Source: Hymenochaete sp. R1 (Eukaryota > Basidiomycota > Agaricomycetes > Hymenochaetales > Hymenochaetaceae). Taken from it: a stretch of 64,000 bases of DNA. A program made the position numbers and the translations under genes. Every line of letters starts with the position of its first letter. The first letter of the stretch is position 1. The notes beneath the pieces were generated by a model, which made no database searches, was not told the origin of the DNA, and saw nothing but the letters and a program-made list of their open reading frames with translations. Positions 44,324 through 56,641 of the stretch are shown in pieces. The DNA lies in assembly GCA_019400425.1 (NCBI GenBank), contig JAFREE010000015.1, positions 62,001 through 126,000 of the forward strand. Reading direction: 5' to 3'.

Positions 44324-45619
44324 AGATCGTTCCGAATCCTCCGTCGTCAGCCGTCGTACCGGTTTGAGCCGATGGGGTGTAGGCGCCTCTAAAGTAAAGT
44401 AGATCGGACTTCCGTTTCTCACTCGCTTACCCCACTGGCTCGGTGTCTTCCGCTTCCCGCATCCGAAATATCCGGGGTTAAGTAGCCGACCAGCTCGTAC
44501 CCTGAAACTCCTGAAACTGAAACGGACGAATGCACTATTCCATAGGATTGACGCGGTGGAAAGAGAAGGATCCCTAAATGCAAATGTGAACGGATGTGGT
44601 AGCAAAAATGGTGCCTGAACTGCGAATGGGATCTAATTTTTTCTTATTTCAAATTTCAAGGTGATAACTTTGAAGTTTTCTTCTCCCTTTCTTGAATAGA
44701 AAGTCGGTCATCGGACCTCATCAATACACTTTCGAAATTGATACGACGATGGTATCCTCAGCCATCACCCCAAGACATTGCACTGCCTGCTTGAAGTTTG
44801 CGAGACGGCGGGGTGGTCCGGTCGGATGTCTCATACGGGCAAGAGCAAGTAGTGAAGCACAAATCCAGCTCGAAGACTCTCGATACGCGCGGTACGGCCA
44901 GTCGCAAAACTTGTGAAGTTCAGTCTGGGGAAGCTGATGTCGCCTGCACTTCACATCAACAGGTGGCTGGTCTAAATGCGATCATTTATGGATCGCTTGG
45001 AGCGAAGAGGCCATGCTGTCGACAATTATCCAGGGTTTTCCCGGACGATGAACACGACAAGCTTCTCCTCCGTCTCTATCAGATCTGGCGGCCTTGAGGC
45101 TGGCTGTGATTCATTTGATATGCTTTTGATACTCGCACGCGTGCAATGTCAATTTTCCATGCTCTTCGAGACCTCGAGTCTAAAACATAAGCAGTCACGA
45201 AATCACGAGTTACTGAGTGATATGCAACTGGAATGGTGGATATTTTCCATGTCGCATGGTCCACAAATGCTTTTAGGGCAAATTCCGGGTCCTCAGCACA
45301 CACTAAGCTCGCAATAACAATCGGTCTTCGGCCTACAGGTGTGCGACGCCACGCTCTAAACAAGCAAAGAGGTCTTCGGCCGTTCTGAGAGCCCGACTGG
45401 CCGGCGGCAGTTTCGTTCGGTGCCAACGAAGACGACTGACAGCAAACAGCGACAAGACTTGAGACTGGCTCAAGGCGGACGGTTTTCGAGCCGTGGTTTC
45501 CTTTTTTCTAGCTGAAAACCGATCAAGTTATAAGCGAGCCGGCGGCAGGGACGGATCGGGAGCGGACAACTCCAGGGGGGAACATGAGAATCATTCCGTG
45601 AGAGTGAGACCTGACGAGA

Positions 45620-45630
45620 GGGGGGGGGGG
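45620..45630. repeat. Homopolymer G11
   Basis: Eleven consecutive G in the long upstream region. Confidence 0.95.
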
Positions 45631-46226
45631 CGGTTCGTGTGTTCGTGTGTGGCGACGGCGCCGAGATTCGAATGCTCAGATCTTGGCAATGAAAGGCAAT
45701 CGAAAAGAGTAGTGCCCAGTGACACATATGACTGTGCGCAGCTAAGATTTGAGACCTTAGCTTGGGAATGGTGCATGGGCAGTGCAAAATAAATTTGGTT
45801 GGATGTCTTAGAGCGGTAAGGTAAGTAAATAGTCAGTCAGAGATGGGACATTTTGCAAACGAGATCGTGGCAACGGAAGTGTTCGGACTCGGACCAGAAT
45901 GACCGAGTTAACCGTTTGGGTTTGGAAATGAAGCTGGATGAGGGCGGCCCAGGGAGAAGCTTGGATGCGCTGCGGTCGGAAGGACGGAAAGAGGAAATGA
46001 GGTGCTTAGTCAAATCGAATTCGAATCGATCATTTCGGAATACTAAAAAGTACAAAGAGAAATGAAGGACCACATGCACAACTGAATGCATGAAGGAAAA
46101 GGGGAATTAAAAAAAAAGTTTTGAGGAAGTTGAGGCGAGTCGTAGCCACCATGGAGAAGGCAGCAGTAGATGTCGTAGTCGAGGGCTGAAGTGCGGCGGT
46201 AACTCGTCTCGGGGCGGAAGAGGATT

Positions 46227-46241
46227 GTTGTGTGTGTGTGT
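46227..46241. repeat. GT microsatellite
   Basis: Short tract of alternating T and G (TTGTGTGTGTGTGT). Confidence 0.8.
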
Positions 46242-46824
46242 CGTTGTGTGACCCTCCTTCCTTTTCCGACGCGATTATTCTAATAATAATGGGCCCGCTT
46301 TGTCAGTCATCCTCTCCGGTCGCTCGCCATCTTTCCCCAGTCTCGTACTCTGACCACCACCACTGTCGCTTGCTTCGTCTGCGCGCCGCGCCAGGCCCTG
46401 TTGTCACTGCTGTCGAAGGTGAGTATTTCTGCTCGTCTGTGACTGGGTAGAACTGGAGAGTTTCTAAGGAAGGCTGCTCCGGTGGCGGTTAATCGTTTTT
46501 AGCCGGCGATCCATCGAGGCGATCGACAGTGCTGTGTCCCGTTTCCTTTCCTCGAGGCTCATTCCTCCTACGCCCCGGTCTGCGCTCCCAATCCAAGATC
46601 CAAGCGCGACAAATAAACTTTGTCAAAAATTATCGTCCGTTGTCGCCGTAGTCTTTGTATTAAGTCTTGAATCCATCCGTATGTATCTTTTATCGACTCT
46701 TTCCCTCTCTTTCTCTCCTCCCTCTCCTTCTTCCGATACTCCCCCTCCCCCCCTCCCGACCCTGTCTTTGTGACCTCCCCCCGCCGAGCCACCGTTTATG
46801 TGCGCGTGATTGAGGTTTAAAGCC

Positions 46825-49800
46825 ATGAGTCGCCTCCCTTCGATATATGAACACCCCGAGTTGAATCTGCCCCTCAACTCCAACCTCCATCCCGACCGCA
46901 TACACCAAAACCATCTCATTGAGGTCGATCCTCCCAGCGGCGCCACAAACTCAGGATTGGATGTCGCTGCTAGTGCCCAGCCTATCATTGAGTCGAACTC
47001 TATGTCTGCTGCAGGCGGTGGCAATATGTTGGACTTCAGAAGCGGTGGGGGTGGCACAAGCGACTTTACTCAATCGCAAGCTCAATCCGATTTTTCTCTG
47101 ATTCACTCGCCATCCCCTCATGTCAATTTCTCGCCACTGACAAACGTAGCTAGTACAAACTCGCCGCCCGAACCGAGAGATTTATCGGATCAGGCCGCAG
47201 CTACCGCTCCTCAACTTATTCAGAGCCAGACGCGTCAAACGCCCGCTGCCAACTTTTCAGCTCTCTTCCCTGCCCCCCAACCAGTTTCTTCCGTAACGAC
47301 AACTCACTCTAGTCATTCTTATCATAACCAAGCTCACCGACCCGCTCCAGGACATTCGAGATCTGAGCCTATTTCACGACATCACTCGTCCAATCGTTAC
47401 AAGCCGTACTCTCGGTCATCCGATAACTTAGGCCAGCAAACACCCTCTCAATCGTCTACCCCAAATTCCACTGGCTCTCCAGCTCCCCCATCTTTGAGCT
47501 CGTCGATCTCGTCTGCGAGTCTCTCCGGATCGCGTCCCAACAGCCGCGCAGTCTCAGCTTCTGGATTCGGGTCACCCTCGGGCGACTTCAAGCCGTCGAT
47601 ATATCCCCCCAGTTCGAATCTTTACGGAGCGAGTAAGTTATCTTTCCCCATCCAAATGTAGTCATCAATGACATTTGTATTTCTCTGACGCGTAGCAATT
47701 CCAACTCCCAGAGAAGGCCAAGGTACTATCCACCACCAACCTGGGCAAGACTATCATTACAGAGTCCAGCGGAGCAGTTCAGCTGGTACCCTCAACCTTC
47801 CCCTTTACAGCTCAGTTCATCGACCGGACTCTGCGCCGGACTTGAGGTACACCCCTTCTGTAAATCAAGTTCTCAGTTTAGCAGGATCCCCGGCTCAATA
47901 TCCTCGTTATACTTACAATAATCAGGAAGAAGAATACGACTCTGAACTCAAGCTCATCGACTCCCACCCATACTCCAACGATAACTTTCTTAATAACGTG
48001 CGAAGATCCGAGCTTTACGGGAACCAGTTACAAATACTCTCAGACGGATCTGCGCCTACACCCACGCTTTTAAATCGCTCGTCGGACTCCTCCGTCTCTG
48101 GAATTTCATCGGGAACCGACGGCGCAGCGTCTTACTTCAATCGCGGCCTTGTTGGCCCTGGTGCCACGCCATCCGCGGGAAATAGGGTGCTTCTGACGTC
48201 TTTCACACCTCAAGAGCAGCACGCGACGCTTGATAATCAGGAAACTGTCAGTAGCGCCTCTTCCAGAGGACGTCATCTCTCTCACTTGCTCTCTGGAGGA
48301 CCATCGTTCAATACGATGAGCAGTAATTTTTATCATGCCGATCTCGACATGGACCAGATGGAGTCGTATGATGAAGATGAATTACTTGGATCGCTTCCCG
48401 AAGGCTCTTCGTCCGTATACGACTCAATGGGAGCGTACAATGGGCTGGTTTCAGGTCATCATGGCAGAGGAAAGGACTCGAAGCAGATAAGGAGGCGAAG
48501 CAGCAAAGGTCCATTTCAACTTCGTCACTTCATTGTGGTATTGACACCCATTTACAGCTTGCGATCAGTGTCGTAAATCGAAATGCAAGTGCGAGCGGAC
48601 TGTTGATGATGAAGCATGCAAGAATTGCATCACGAATGGAACGTGTGAGTTTTATGGCCTTTGAGCTCGATCCAAATTTACCTTCTTCTCGCGTTCAACA
48701 TTTTATCCACCCATTCTTCTTTGCTTCATTCAGAGACACTAATTCAGTTTCGTATTCTCAGCCTGTACCTTCCTCGGTCCCTCACGCAAACGTGGCCCTC
48801 CTAAGGGTTACATCGATGCAATTGAATCCCGACTCCATCAGACGGAGGCTGTCATTGGCATCCTTCTGTCATTGGCTGACCCCGAAAAAGGTCCTCTGGA
48901 TGAGGGTAAGCCAGCTGAAAAATACCGAAATGTCTTTGTAACAAAATTCTCTGTGCAGAGGACCCGAAGCCAGATGAGCGAGCAAGGTCGCTTCTCCAGG
49001 ACCTTCGAGAGAATGATGCTCTCGCGCGGGAGATTGTGGAGCGTGTAGACCGCGGAGCCTACGGGACGAAAGGCCGAAAGATGAGTAATACGCAGGTGAA
49101 GGCAAATTCGAAGATCAAACGCTCACCGTCAAAAGCGAGCGGAGACGAAAACAGTAGCAGTTCCTCTGGGACTGTGAAAGATGGAGGACACATGACGGGG
49201 CCACCTCCTAGTATACAGGGCCGAGGAAGAATGGTAGGCCTTGGACAGGAGATGGAGATGAGTAGTTTAGCTACTGCACAGTAAGTTGCAATATTTCTCG
49301 GGGCGTACGATTATTGACTGCCATCCCTCAGTCCGTCGAACGAATGGCAAGATGCGATGGTCGAACGTATGAAGGTTTCCATGCGGCGGCGACCCAATTC
49401 TGCAACAGGGTCCAACGATTGTCCGGCCCGGCGGCGGCGGCGTCTGAGCGGTGGATCTCAGTCACACCATTCTGGAGAAGAAGGTTCTCGACAGGGTCCT
49501 CACAGTCTGCCCCCAACTTCTGACGCTCCAGCTATACGTATCAACACTTCGGTTAAACCAGCTTACGCCAACGCATATGTAAACAGTGATGGCATGGATG
49601 TTGAAAATGTAGAAGGCGAGGAGAGGATCGCGGATGGTGTCGGGCAACTCTCTATCAACGAGGAGGCCCAAGTTCGTTTTCACGGGAAAGCGAGTGGATT
49701 GCACCTTCTGGGCCAGAAGCGCCGGCCTGACGGAAGGAATAAGGGTGGTATTTGGTACGTATATGACAGCTAATTTTGTCGTCTTTCCTTATTCTTTGTC

Positions 49801-52358
49801 AGGCATTTCCCGAAAGCTCGCGTGTGGCCGCCAGTGGCGCCAACATCGGCCCTGTACGTGGAAAGGGAGGCTGAAGCTGCGAACAGGGAACGTATGGCTA
49901 AAGCTCGGCTTCCGCCACGGGACGTTCAGGAGCATCTCCTGGAGCTCTATTTCGCTCATGTCCATCCCTTTTTACCTGTGATCCATAAAGAATCGTTCAT
50001 GAAGGAGTTTGATGAAATGTAGGAAACACATTGTTCGCAGCCAGATTTCTCTTCTCACTCGTATACAGGCACAACGAGCGTGAAAAGCAGCGAGCTTTGC
50101 AAAATGGGGTGACTGTTAGTTCGAGGAGCAAGCTAAGCCTACCAACATCCTCCGTCGATGGCGACGGTCGGCCATCCGTACCGGAAATACCCACAATCCT
50201 TCTCCTTTCGATGTTCGCTATTGCAGCAAGGTATGCTCCAGTTGCGCATGGTACAACATCCTCCCCGTCGGAGTCAGCGGTCGAAGCCGACTCCAAATCT
50301 TCATCCAGTGGCGAACCCGCCATTACTACTGATGGGCCTGAAGATTCTGCGAATCTTTCTGTCACATCGCCGAGTACCATGGAGGTTGATCCCGACAGTG
50401 CTTTGCCACAGCCTCATTCTGGACATATGTGGACCGCGGGTGATGGTTATCTAGAGCGGGCGAAAGACCTTCTCGACAGGTCATATTCGAATTCGCGGCC
50501 TTCGACGTGTCAAGCGCTGTTGTTGATGGCTTACCGTGAAATCGGAATAGGTGCTATGCAACAGAGTTGGCTTTACACCGGTATGGCCGTGAGGATGGCT
50601 CAAGATCTGGGGATGCATCGCTCGTCGGACACTTGGAGTAGTGACGACGAACCGCTTTTCACACATACCCAGCAACAGATCCGTAAACGTATATGGTATG
50701 CTTGCGTGATTATGGACAAGTATGTGTCGACATATATTGGTCGTCCTCTTTCAATTTTTGAGGCCGACTACGATACCCGTTTACCAAGTGATGAGGAGGT
50801 AATTTTGTTTGCTTTGTACTCTGCTGCTCGTAATTGATGATGTTGGTAGTTGGAAGAGTTGGAGCTTTGGGAACCACATCCTTCACTACCCAATTCAATG
50901 CTTTCCGACGACGTCGATTGCACCACATATCCTGTACCTCACTACCCTCCGACAGCTGGAAGAGTTCTTTCGTGTTTCAACGAATCAGCACGCTTGTGTA
51001 AGTATAATTTCACAATTTGGAGTGAATCTTTTTTCCTGATTTTGCTTGTTATCATAGCCTCTATCCTTGCTCGCATCGTTCAAACTATATATGCAGTGAC
51101 TCCGCCATCCAATCGCCATTCGGAAGCGATGCACTTGGAAAAGGTCTTAGACCTTTGGTTCGTGGAACTACCACCGCCTCTTCAGTACAATCCGAACACC
51201 AAAACGTCGGAATGCCCTCCACCGAATGTACTGACGCTCCACATGCAATACTGGTGCGCGGTCATCTTACTGCATCGTCCATTCATTCCACACTATTTTG
51301 CTTTGCGTCGGAAAGCGTGAGTGGTTTAGAATTCTCTGTGGATGGCAAGATATTCATTTTTCATAAAGCGCCGAATCCCCCAGTAGCCCAATCAACAGTG
51401 ATGCTTATGCAGCGGCTCAGAAGCATTTCAACCTCTGTGTAGCGGCTGCGAACCACGTCACGGCAATAGGTGTGCTTCTTATCACTTCTTTATTTCCTTG
51501 TTCTCTCTGACACGCTACTCATAGTTTCCGTCTATAAAGAGCGATTCTGCTTGAAACGAGGACCTGTCTTTCTCAGCTATTACATCTTTACGGCAGGGAT
51601 CATGCACATGACCACGAGTACGTTCGCATGGGCATGCTCGGTGTTATTCTTTCTCTCATGCATTAATAGTGGCCACTTTACCAAAGGATCCTCAAGCATC
51701 AATGGGACTCAATAAATGTGATGAAGTTCTAAAGCGCCTCGAGATCGTGTGGCCAAGTGCAGGACGAGCTCGGGAGCTACTTGAAGGTGCCAAGGAGGAT
51801 TTACCGGATTATGAACTTCCTACGCCTTCACCAGAGCATCGTTCGAACAAACGCTCTGCTGAAGGAAACACAATTTCGGGACAAATATCAGACTTGCGTA
51901 CTTCTGCTATCTCATCCCAGCCTTATACCCAACCGTCCCATGGTCATCGTTACACCGAAATCTCCACAGACGCCAATTCTCAACAATCCGTGCCGTTGTA
52001 TAATTCATACAGCCGTCAGACTTCGGAGTCGTCTTTGGGTCTTCCTTCGGGGTTGTCGACCTCCGTACTTCCTCAACAATACAGCACGGGTTTTGTCGAT
52101 GAACGCGCAATTCTGAATTCCCAGCGGGCACCAACTAGCGTCGATGATGGACATGGCCGCTATGTTCCATATTGGAGTGATTATTCCATGGGGCAACCTG
52201 CATCCATGCTTGGTTCAATGTATGATATGTCTATGATGCCTCCTTCGGGTGGACATAGCAGGCAGGCTTCGCAGAGCCATCACGGCTATCCGAGTTCTGG
52301 TTCAATGTACATGGGAAATCAGTATAACGTCTACCCTGGCAGTGAGTGTGTTTCCTGA
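46825..52358 (+). CDS. Large Zn2Cys6 fungal-specific transcription factor
   Basis: A nuclear binuclear-zinc-cluster regulator. Thirteen exons sum to 4,833 nt (1,610 aa) with every junction in frame. Residues 1-540 are low-complexity Ser/Pro/Gln/Asn. The zinc cluster lies at about 541-570: ACDQCRKSKCKCER, then EACKNCITNGTSCTFLGP, i.e. six Cys, followed by the linker RKRGPPKGYIDAIESRL and a dimerisation helix. A second polar linker precedes RFHGKASGLHLLG and the fungal_trans domain (EHLLELYFAHVHPFLPVIHK, IPTILLLSMFAIAARYAP, WLYTGMAVRMAQDLGMHRS, YVSTYIGRPLSIFEADYDTR). The tail is Ser/Gln-rich. Target genes are unknown. The zinc-cluster exon is entered through an atypical GTCCAT donor at 48509. 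The last intron is optional: unspliced ends PGSECVS, spliced ends a few residues differently. Confidence 0.93.
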
Positions 52359-52867
52359 GCTCACTCTAGCGCAGTCCGTTGATGACCCTGAAAATCAGAC
52401 CATGTCAACCCCCCATGACCACATCCACTAAAGCTTGTAAATTTGAAAATGTACCCTACGTGCTTTGATCTACTAGCCTTCTTGATTATCTTCTCTAAAA
52501 TACAGGATCTTCGTATTGGATAACTTTTCATTGTATATTGTTATTGTTTAACTCCTTTGATTCCAATGTGCATGAATAGTCGACTGTTGTATCTTTTCAT
52601 AGGTGATCATCCCCGTGTCATTGTGGCGAAATAAGACTCATGCTTACCAGAATTATCAATTTTCCGAGTGTTCGGCTAGATTATATAAAATGAAGCGTGG
52701 GAATCAAATAAATGAGTGTTATGTTGAAGCTGTGAACGCGGACTGCGTGCTTGTGTAACTCACCTGCACTAGAGCATTACTTTACCCAGACGACCATGAC
52801 CCTTCCTATGACTGCTTCATAACCAACTCTTTTCTACTGTAATATTGAATCAAACGACTCGAAATAC
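52359..52867. other. Tandem spacer
   Basis: 509 bp, AT-rich 3' UTR and promoter; no feature recognised. Confidence 0.5.
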
Positions 52868-55800
52868 ATGGAGAAACGAGAACAATCCGCGACCGAGATC
52901 GCAAGGTAAGTCAATGGCCCCGGTTCGAACTGTGGCGGGAGAAGTTATTGATCCTTGGTGCATGATTACTTAGGGAGGCGAAGATCCTTGCTCAAACCCT
53001 CAAGGAGAGGACAAAAAGCAACAAGGGTCTTGAAAAAGATGCTGAAGCCACGCGCAGGAAGTATGTTGTTTTCGAAGTGGTAGAGGGACGTCGAATGTTA
53101 ATGCTGAGTCCATATACAGTCTGCGTATTCTGCAAATGAAGCTTCTCCTTCTCCACCCAAATGCCAGGGAAGCAAGAGACGCAGAAACTCATCTGTGGAT
53201 GCAAACCTCGTACCAATTCATCTCTATCTACAAGCAACGTATCGCCGCCCTTGACCGGAAACTCTTCTCTCCCGCTACGCATCAGCAGACTGGTAAACAC
53301 ACAGTAAGGCCAAATGACCCAGGCGCGCCCGCTGCCGCCGCCGCAGGTGGACACGTCGAGTATCGCAAGCTCCTCGCTCGGTTCCGTCAGTTTCTAGCGG
53401 AGGAGTACAAGTTCTACGTCCGGCTCTTGTTGAAATTTCGATCCCAATTTGGGCTACTCGAGGTGAATGGCCACCTGGTGCGGGCAGAGATCATATCGGA
53501 CGAGGCAGAAGAGTCTCTACAGGTGGACTCAGATGCGTTTCGTTTTTTGGAGCAAAACGAACCTTTCGACTTGGCCAATGGAGAGAAAGAATTGAGACTG
53601 GCGACGTTCGCGAAGTTACTTGTTTGCCTGGGGGATTTAGCCCGTTACCGTGAACATTACAACGACGGTGGGGGAAGACCGAGAGCTGCTCAAGAAGATG
53701 GACCCCCGAGAAGGGCTGGGAAGGGTGAGAAGAAAGCGAGAAACGAGCCCTTTGCACGAGCTCGTAACTACATGCGAGCACAAATTATTTACGAACAAGC
53801 TAGACTCCTATCACCGCATGACGGAAATGCGTCCCACCAGCTTGCAATCCTTTCGACCTATCAGAAGGACGTATTTGGTTCGATACTGAACTACTACCGA
53901 GCTCTTTGTATTCGACACCCATATGATACAGCGTCGGACAATCTCAATACCGTCTTGAAGAAGTCTCTCGATAACTACCGAATGGCGAGGGAAAGGAAAG
54001 TTAATGACAGTTCCGCAAATGCAGTCCCAAAATTGAGGGTGGATCGGTTCAAGGAATGGGTGGTTGTGTTACACGGTATTTGGTACTTTGACCAGGATGA
54101 GTGAGTTCCGTGACTTAAATCTACCAAAAGCTTTGGCTCACCCGGATAAAAGGAATACAGCCAGAGCATCCAAGCGTGCTCGCCAGATCCTAACTGAGTT
54201 CAGGTCGATGGTCACCAACAGGATCCTCCCCAACTCCGTGATCTCAGAAATCATCGTTCTAGCTATCAGCGCCCTCTGGAAGATTCGTATGATCAGAGAT
54301 CAGTCCGTGAAAGCAAGAAAGGAAACTTTAGAACCAGTTATCGCTGCTCACATTCTGGACCTCGCTCGGGTACTATTTGAAGTCGGTCAGAAGGAGCTTA
54401 CAACACGCTCGGAGGAAGGACAACAGTCTTTCGACCTTGCCCAGCTTATAACTGCACCGTTACGGCGAATGCTACCAGCTACACGCATCATGTCGAAATG
54501 GCTTCGAACGAGCATCAACCATCTCGATGCGTTGCATTCTTCCACTTCTGCACCGAGCTACTTCCGCAGCGCTGTACGGAACGTTTGGAGAGCATATGCC
54601 TCCTTCGCGACGGCACTCAAAGACGCATTCCCTCTTTCCGAGTTGCCCGAAATGAAGACTGTGCTAGAAGAGGATACTGAATTGACAGGTTTCTCGCCGA
54701 TTCGGAGGACGTTTTTCACTTCGACCAACCTCATGGCTGGTCAGCCGCAGTCAGACGTAAATGACGTTCATCCTAATGAAGAATATTTGATGCGCATATT
54801 CGATCTCATCAAGGATGCTGAGCTAATCGCTTCGCTCGAGGTTTGTTGTTTTTATGATGATGATGATGATTACCAGCCTCTACGCTAACAAAATTGTATT
54901 TCCTACAGAAAACTCCTATATTAGTCGTGGACGAGGAATATGTCTCGAATTTGACGGGTCCAAGCACCGAGAATGCTATTGAGCCGGAGAAGAGCCCAGA
55001 ACTTCCGGTAGAAATTCAAGCAGGCGACTTAGCTAGTCCTGAAAGTGATGACGATGGTCGAACCGAGAAGACATCCCGTACAGATGATGATATCGTCCGT
55101 GACGCTTTCAATGTTGCATTGCGCGACGGCCAAGAAGAGTTGATGGACTTGGAAGGGGATGAGGAACAAATTGTGTGGAATCCAAAGTGAGCTACATTTA
55201 TCTCCGATGATAGTTAGTCTAAAGAATCTGCAGACTATATTCCCCACCGCAAGATATCACTTTGTCCGTTATTGGATCACCTCAGGCCAAGACTCCAAAG
55301 CAGCATGCACTGAACACACCTCCAGTGTCGACTATGCCATTAAATCCCACACCTCCAAGAACGACTGCGCAAGATCTCTTGAACAATGTGCTTGGCGCAT
55401 CGCGTGCGCGACGAGACTCTGCCCCCCCTGGTGCCCACCACGTGGTACCATCGGCGTCTCAGACCTCTCTCCTTTTCGGTGCCGGCCCCTTTCAATCGTC
55501 AAAGTCAATCTGGAGTAGTACGGGACCACTCAATCATGGTGCTCAACCACCACCTCCGAATCTTCCACCACATTTTGGGCATCTCACCCCTGGTCACGAA
55601 CGAGCGCGATCTGCGTCCTTGTCTTTGAGTCAGAATCAGAATTCGTCGCAGTTGGTGCGTTCGCAGGACTCCATTTATGGAGGAACTGGAAATACTTCGG
55701 CATTGCCTATTGAACAGCTTCCAGAGAATTTTCTGGTGCATGGCATGGCTGGGTCTAGCCTTCAAAGCAAGTACGGAACATTGGGCACATCATCTCCCCC

Positions 55801-55984
55801 TTACGCACCGCATTTCCCTAGGACGGGATATAGTCATCCTGTTCAGAGATCAGAGATCGTCGCACGCGAAGCGGGAGCCGGTAATGTACCATTTCCATAC
55901 GGTAGCGTTCAAGGAATGAGCCAGCTTGCGAACAATCCAGCATATACGAACTCGTTTAATCGATCGATATGGAATGCAGGATGA
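52868..55984 (+). CDS. EST1/SMG7/EBS1-family 14-3-3-like and EST1-domain protein
   Basis: The family acts in nonsense-mediated decay (binding phospho-UPF1) or telomerase recruitment. Six exons encode about 950 residues. The N-terminal 14-3-3-like helical domain includes REAKILAQTLKERTKSNKGL, HLWMQTSYQFISIYKQRIAA, YRKLLARFRQFLAEEYKFYV and LVCLGDLARYREHYND. The EST1 DNA/RNA-binding-type domain has ARNYMRAQIIYEQARLLSPH, GNASHQLAILSTYQKDVFGS and LNYYRALCIRHPYDTASDNL. The third intron must end at the AAAAG before 54154, since the nearer AAAAG gives a stop. The last exon is Pro/Ser-rich and disordered (NPTPPRTTAQDLLNNVLGAS), as in SMG7-type C-termini. No PIN domain is present, which argues against SMG6. 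UPF3 lies in the same window. Confidence 0.9.
54854..54871. repeat. ATG trinucleotide repeat in intron
   Basis: About six ATG units inside the fourth intron of the EST1-family gene. Confidence 0.85.
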
Positions 55985-56641
55985 TGATGATTACATCCTT
56001 GCATACAGGAGGGCCGACAATACCAGTACCCCCTGCAACCATGTTGTATTCGGAGCCGACGCGATGTATTCATTTTAGTGTCTCGGTCGTGCACGCATGT
56101 TGAAGTAGTCTATCCAACGCTTGCCTCCTCACTTTTGTTTGTGGGCATAGACATGGATCCGAGACCAAAGGCCAACAAGCATTTCCGAGGAGAGGAAAGA
56201 CATGGGTGTTTATGACTTTATCTATAATTTTATCTCCCTCGACGTTTTCTGTTATTGACCATGTAGCTTGCTATGAATAAGAAATGTGTACTGTACGATA
56301 TCGGTTCTGATTTAAAGGCGGAAGAGGATGCCTGGGCCTGTCCTGTTCTGATAGTGGGTGGGAAAGATTGATGGCGGGATGATGAATGATCGACACCGGA
56401 AGTGGCGATCATCTGGATCAGTCATCCTCGGAGAGTCAGAACTCAACTTAAGCGCTTCTTCTCCCGAATTCATCTCCTCCGGCTTTCCCTTCCTTTTCTT
56501 GCCCTCCCACCACCACCTTCCACACATTGCTTCAATCGCCCGTTTGCTCAGCACCCACGACGACCACCTAGCCTTTTTAGTGTGGTGTAAAACGTGTTGA
56601 GCGGTCGACGGTAACGAACTCTTAGGCCATAGTTCAAGGCA
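55985..56641. other. Tandem spacer before LCB2
   Basis: 657 bp. C/T-rich tract near 56470-56530 typical of a fungal promoter. No gene supported. Confidence 0.5.

Larger units (their letters stand above)
44324..46824. promoter_or_regulatory. 2.5-kb region upstream of the Zn2Cys6 gene
   Basis: Contains a G11 run at 45620-45630, a GT-rich tract at 46227-46241 and pyrimidine-rich blocks near 46690-46760 just before the start codon. Open frames on both strands are unsupported. Large fungal regulators often have long promoters and 5' leaders, so this is best read as such. Confidence 0.5.

Noticed and set aside
52915..52945. Possible tRNA T-loop (GGTTCGAACT)
   Set aside because: No acceptor stem, D-arm or anticodon arm can be formed around it; it lies in the first intron of the EST1-family gene.
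6249..55984. UPF3 and the EST1/SMG7-type gene as a decay-factor cluster
   Set aside because: They are about 45 kb apart with many unrelated genes between, so linkage is probably chance.
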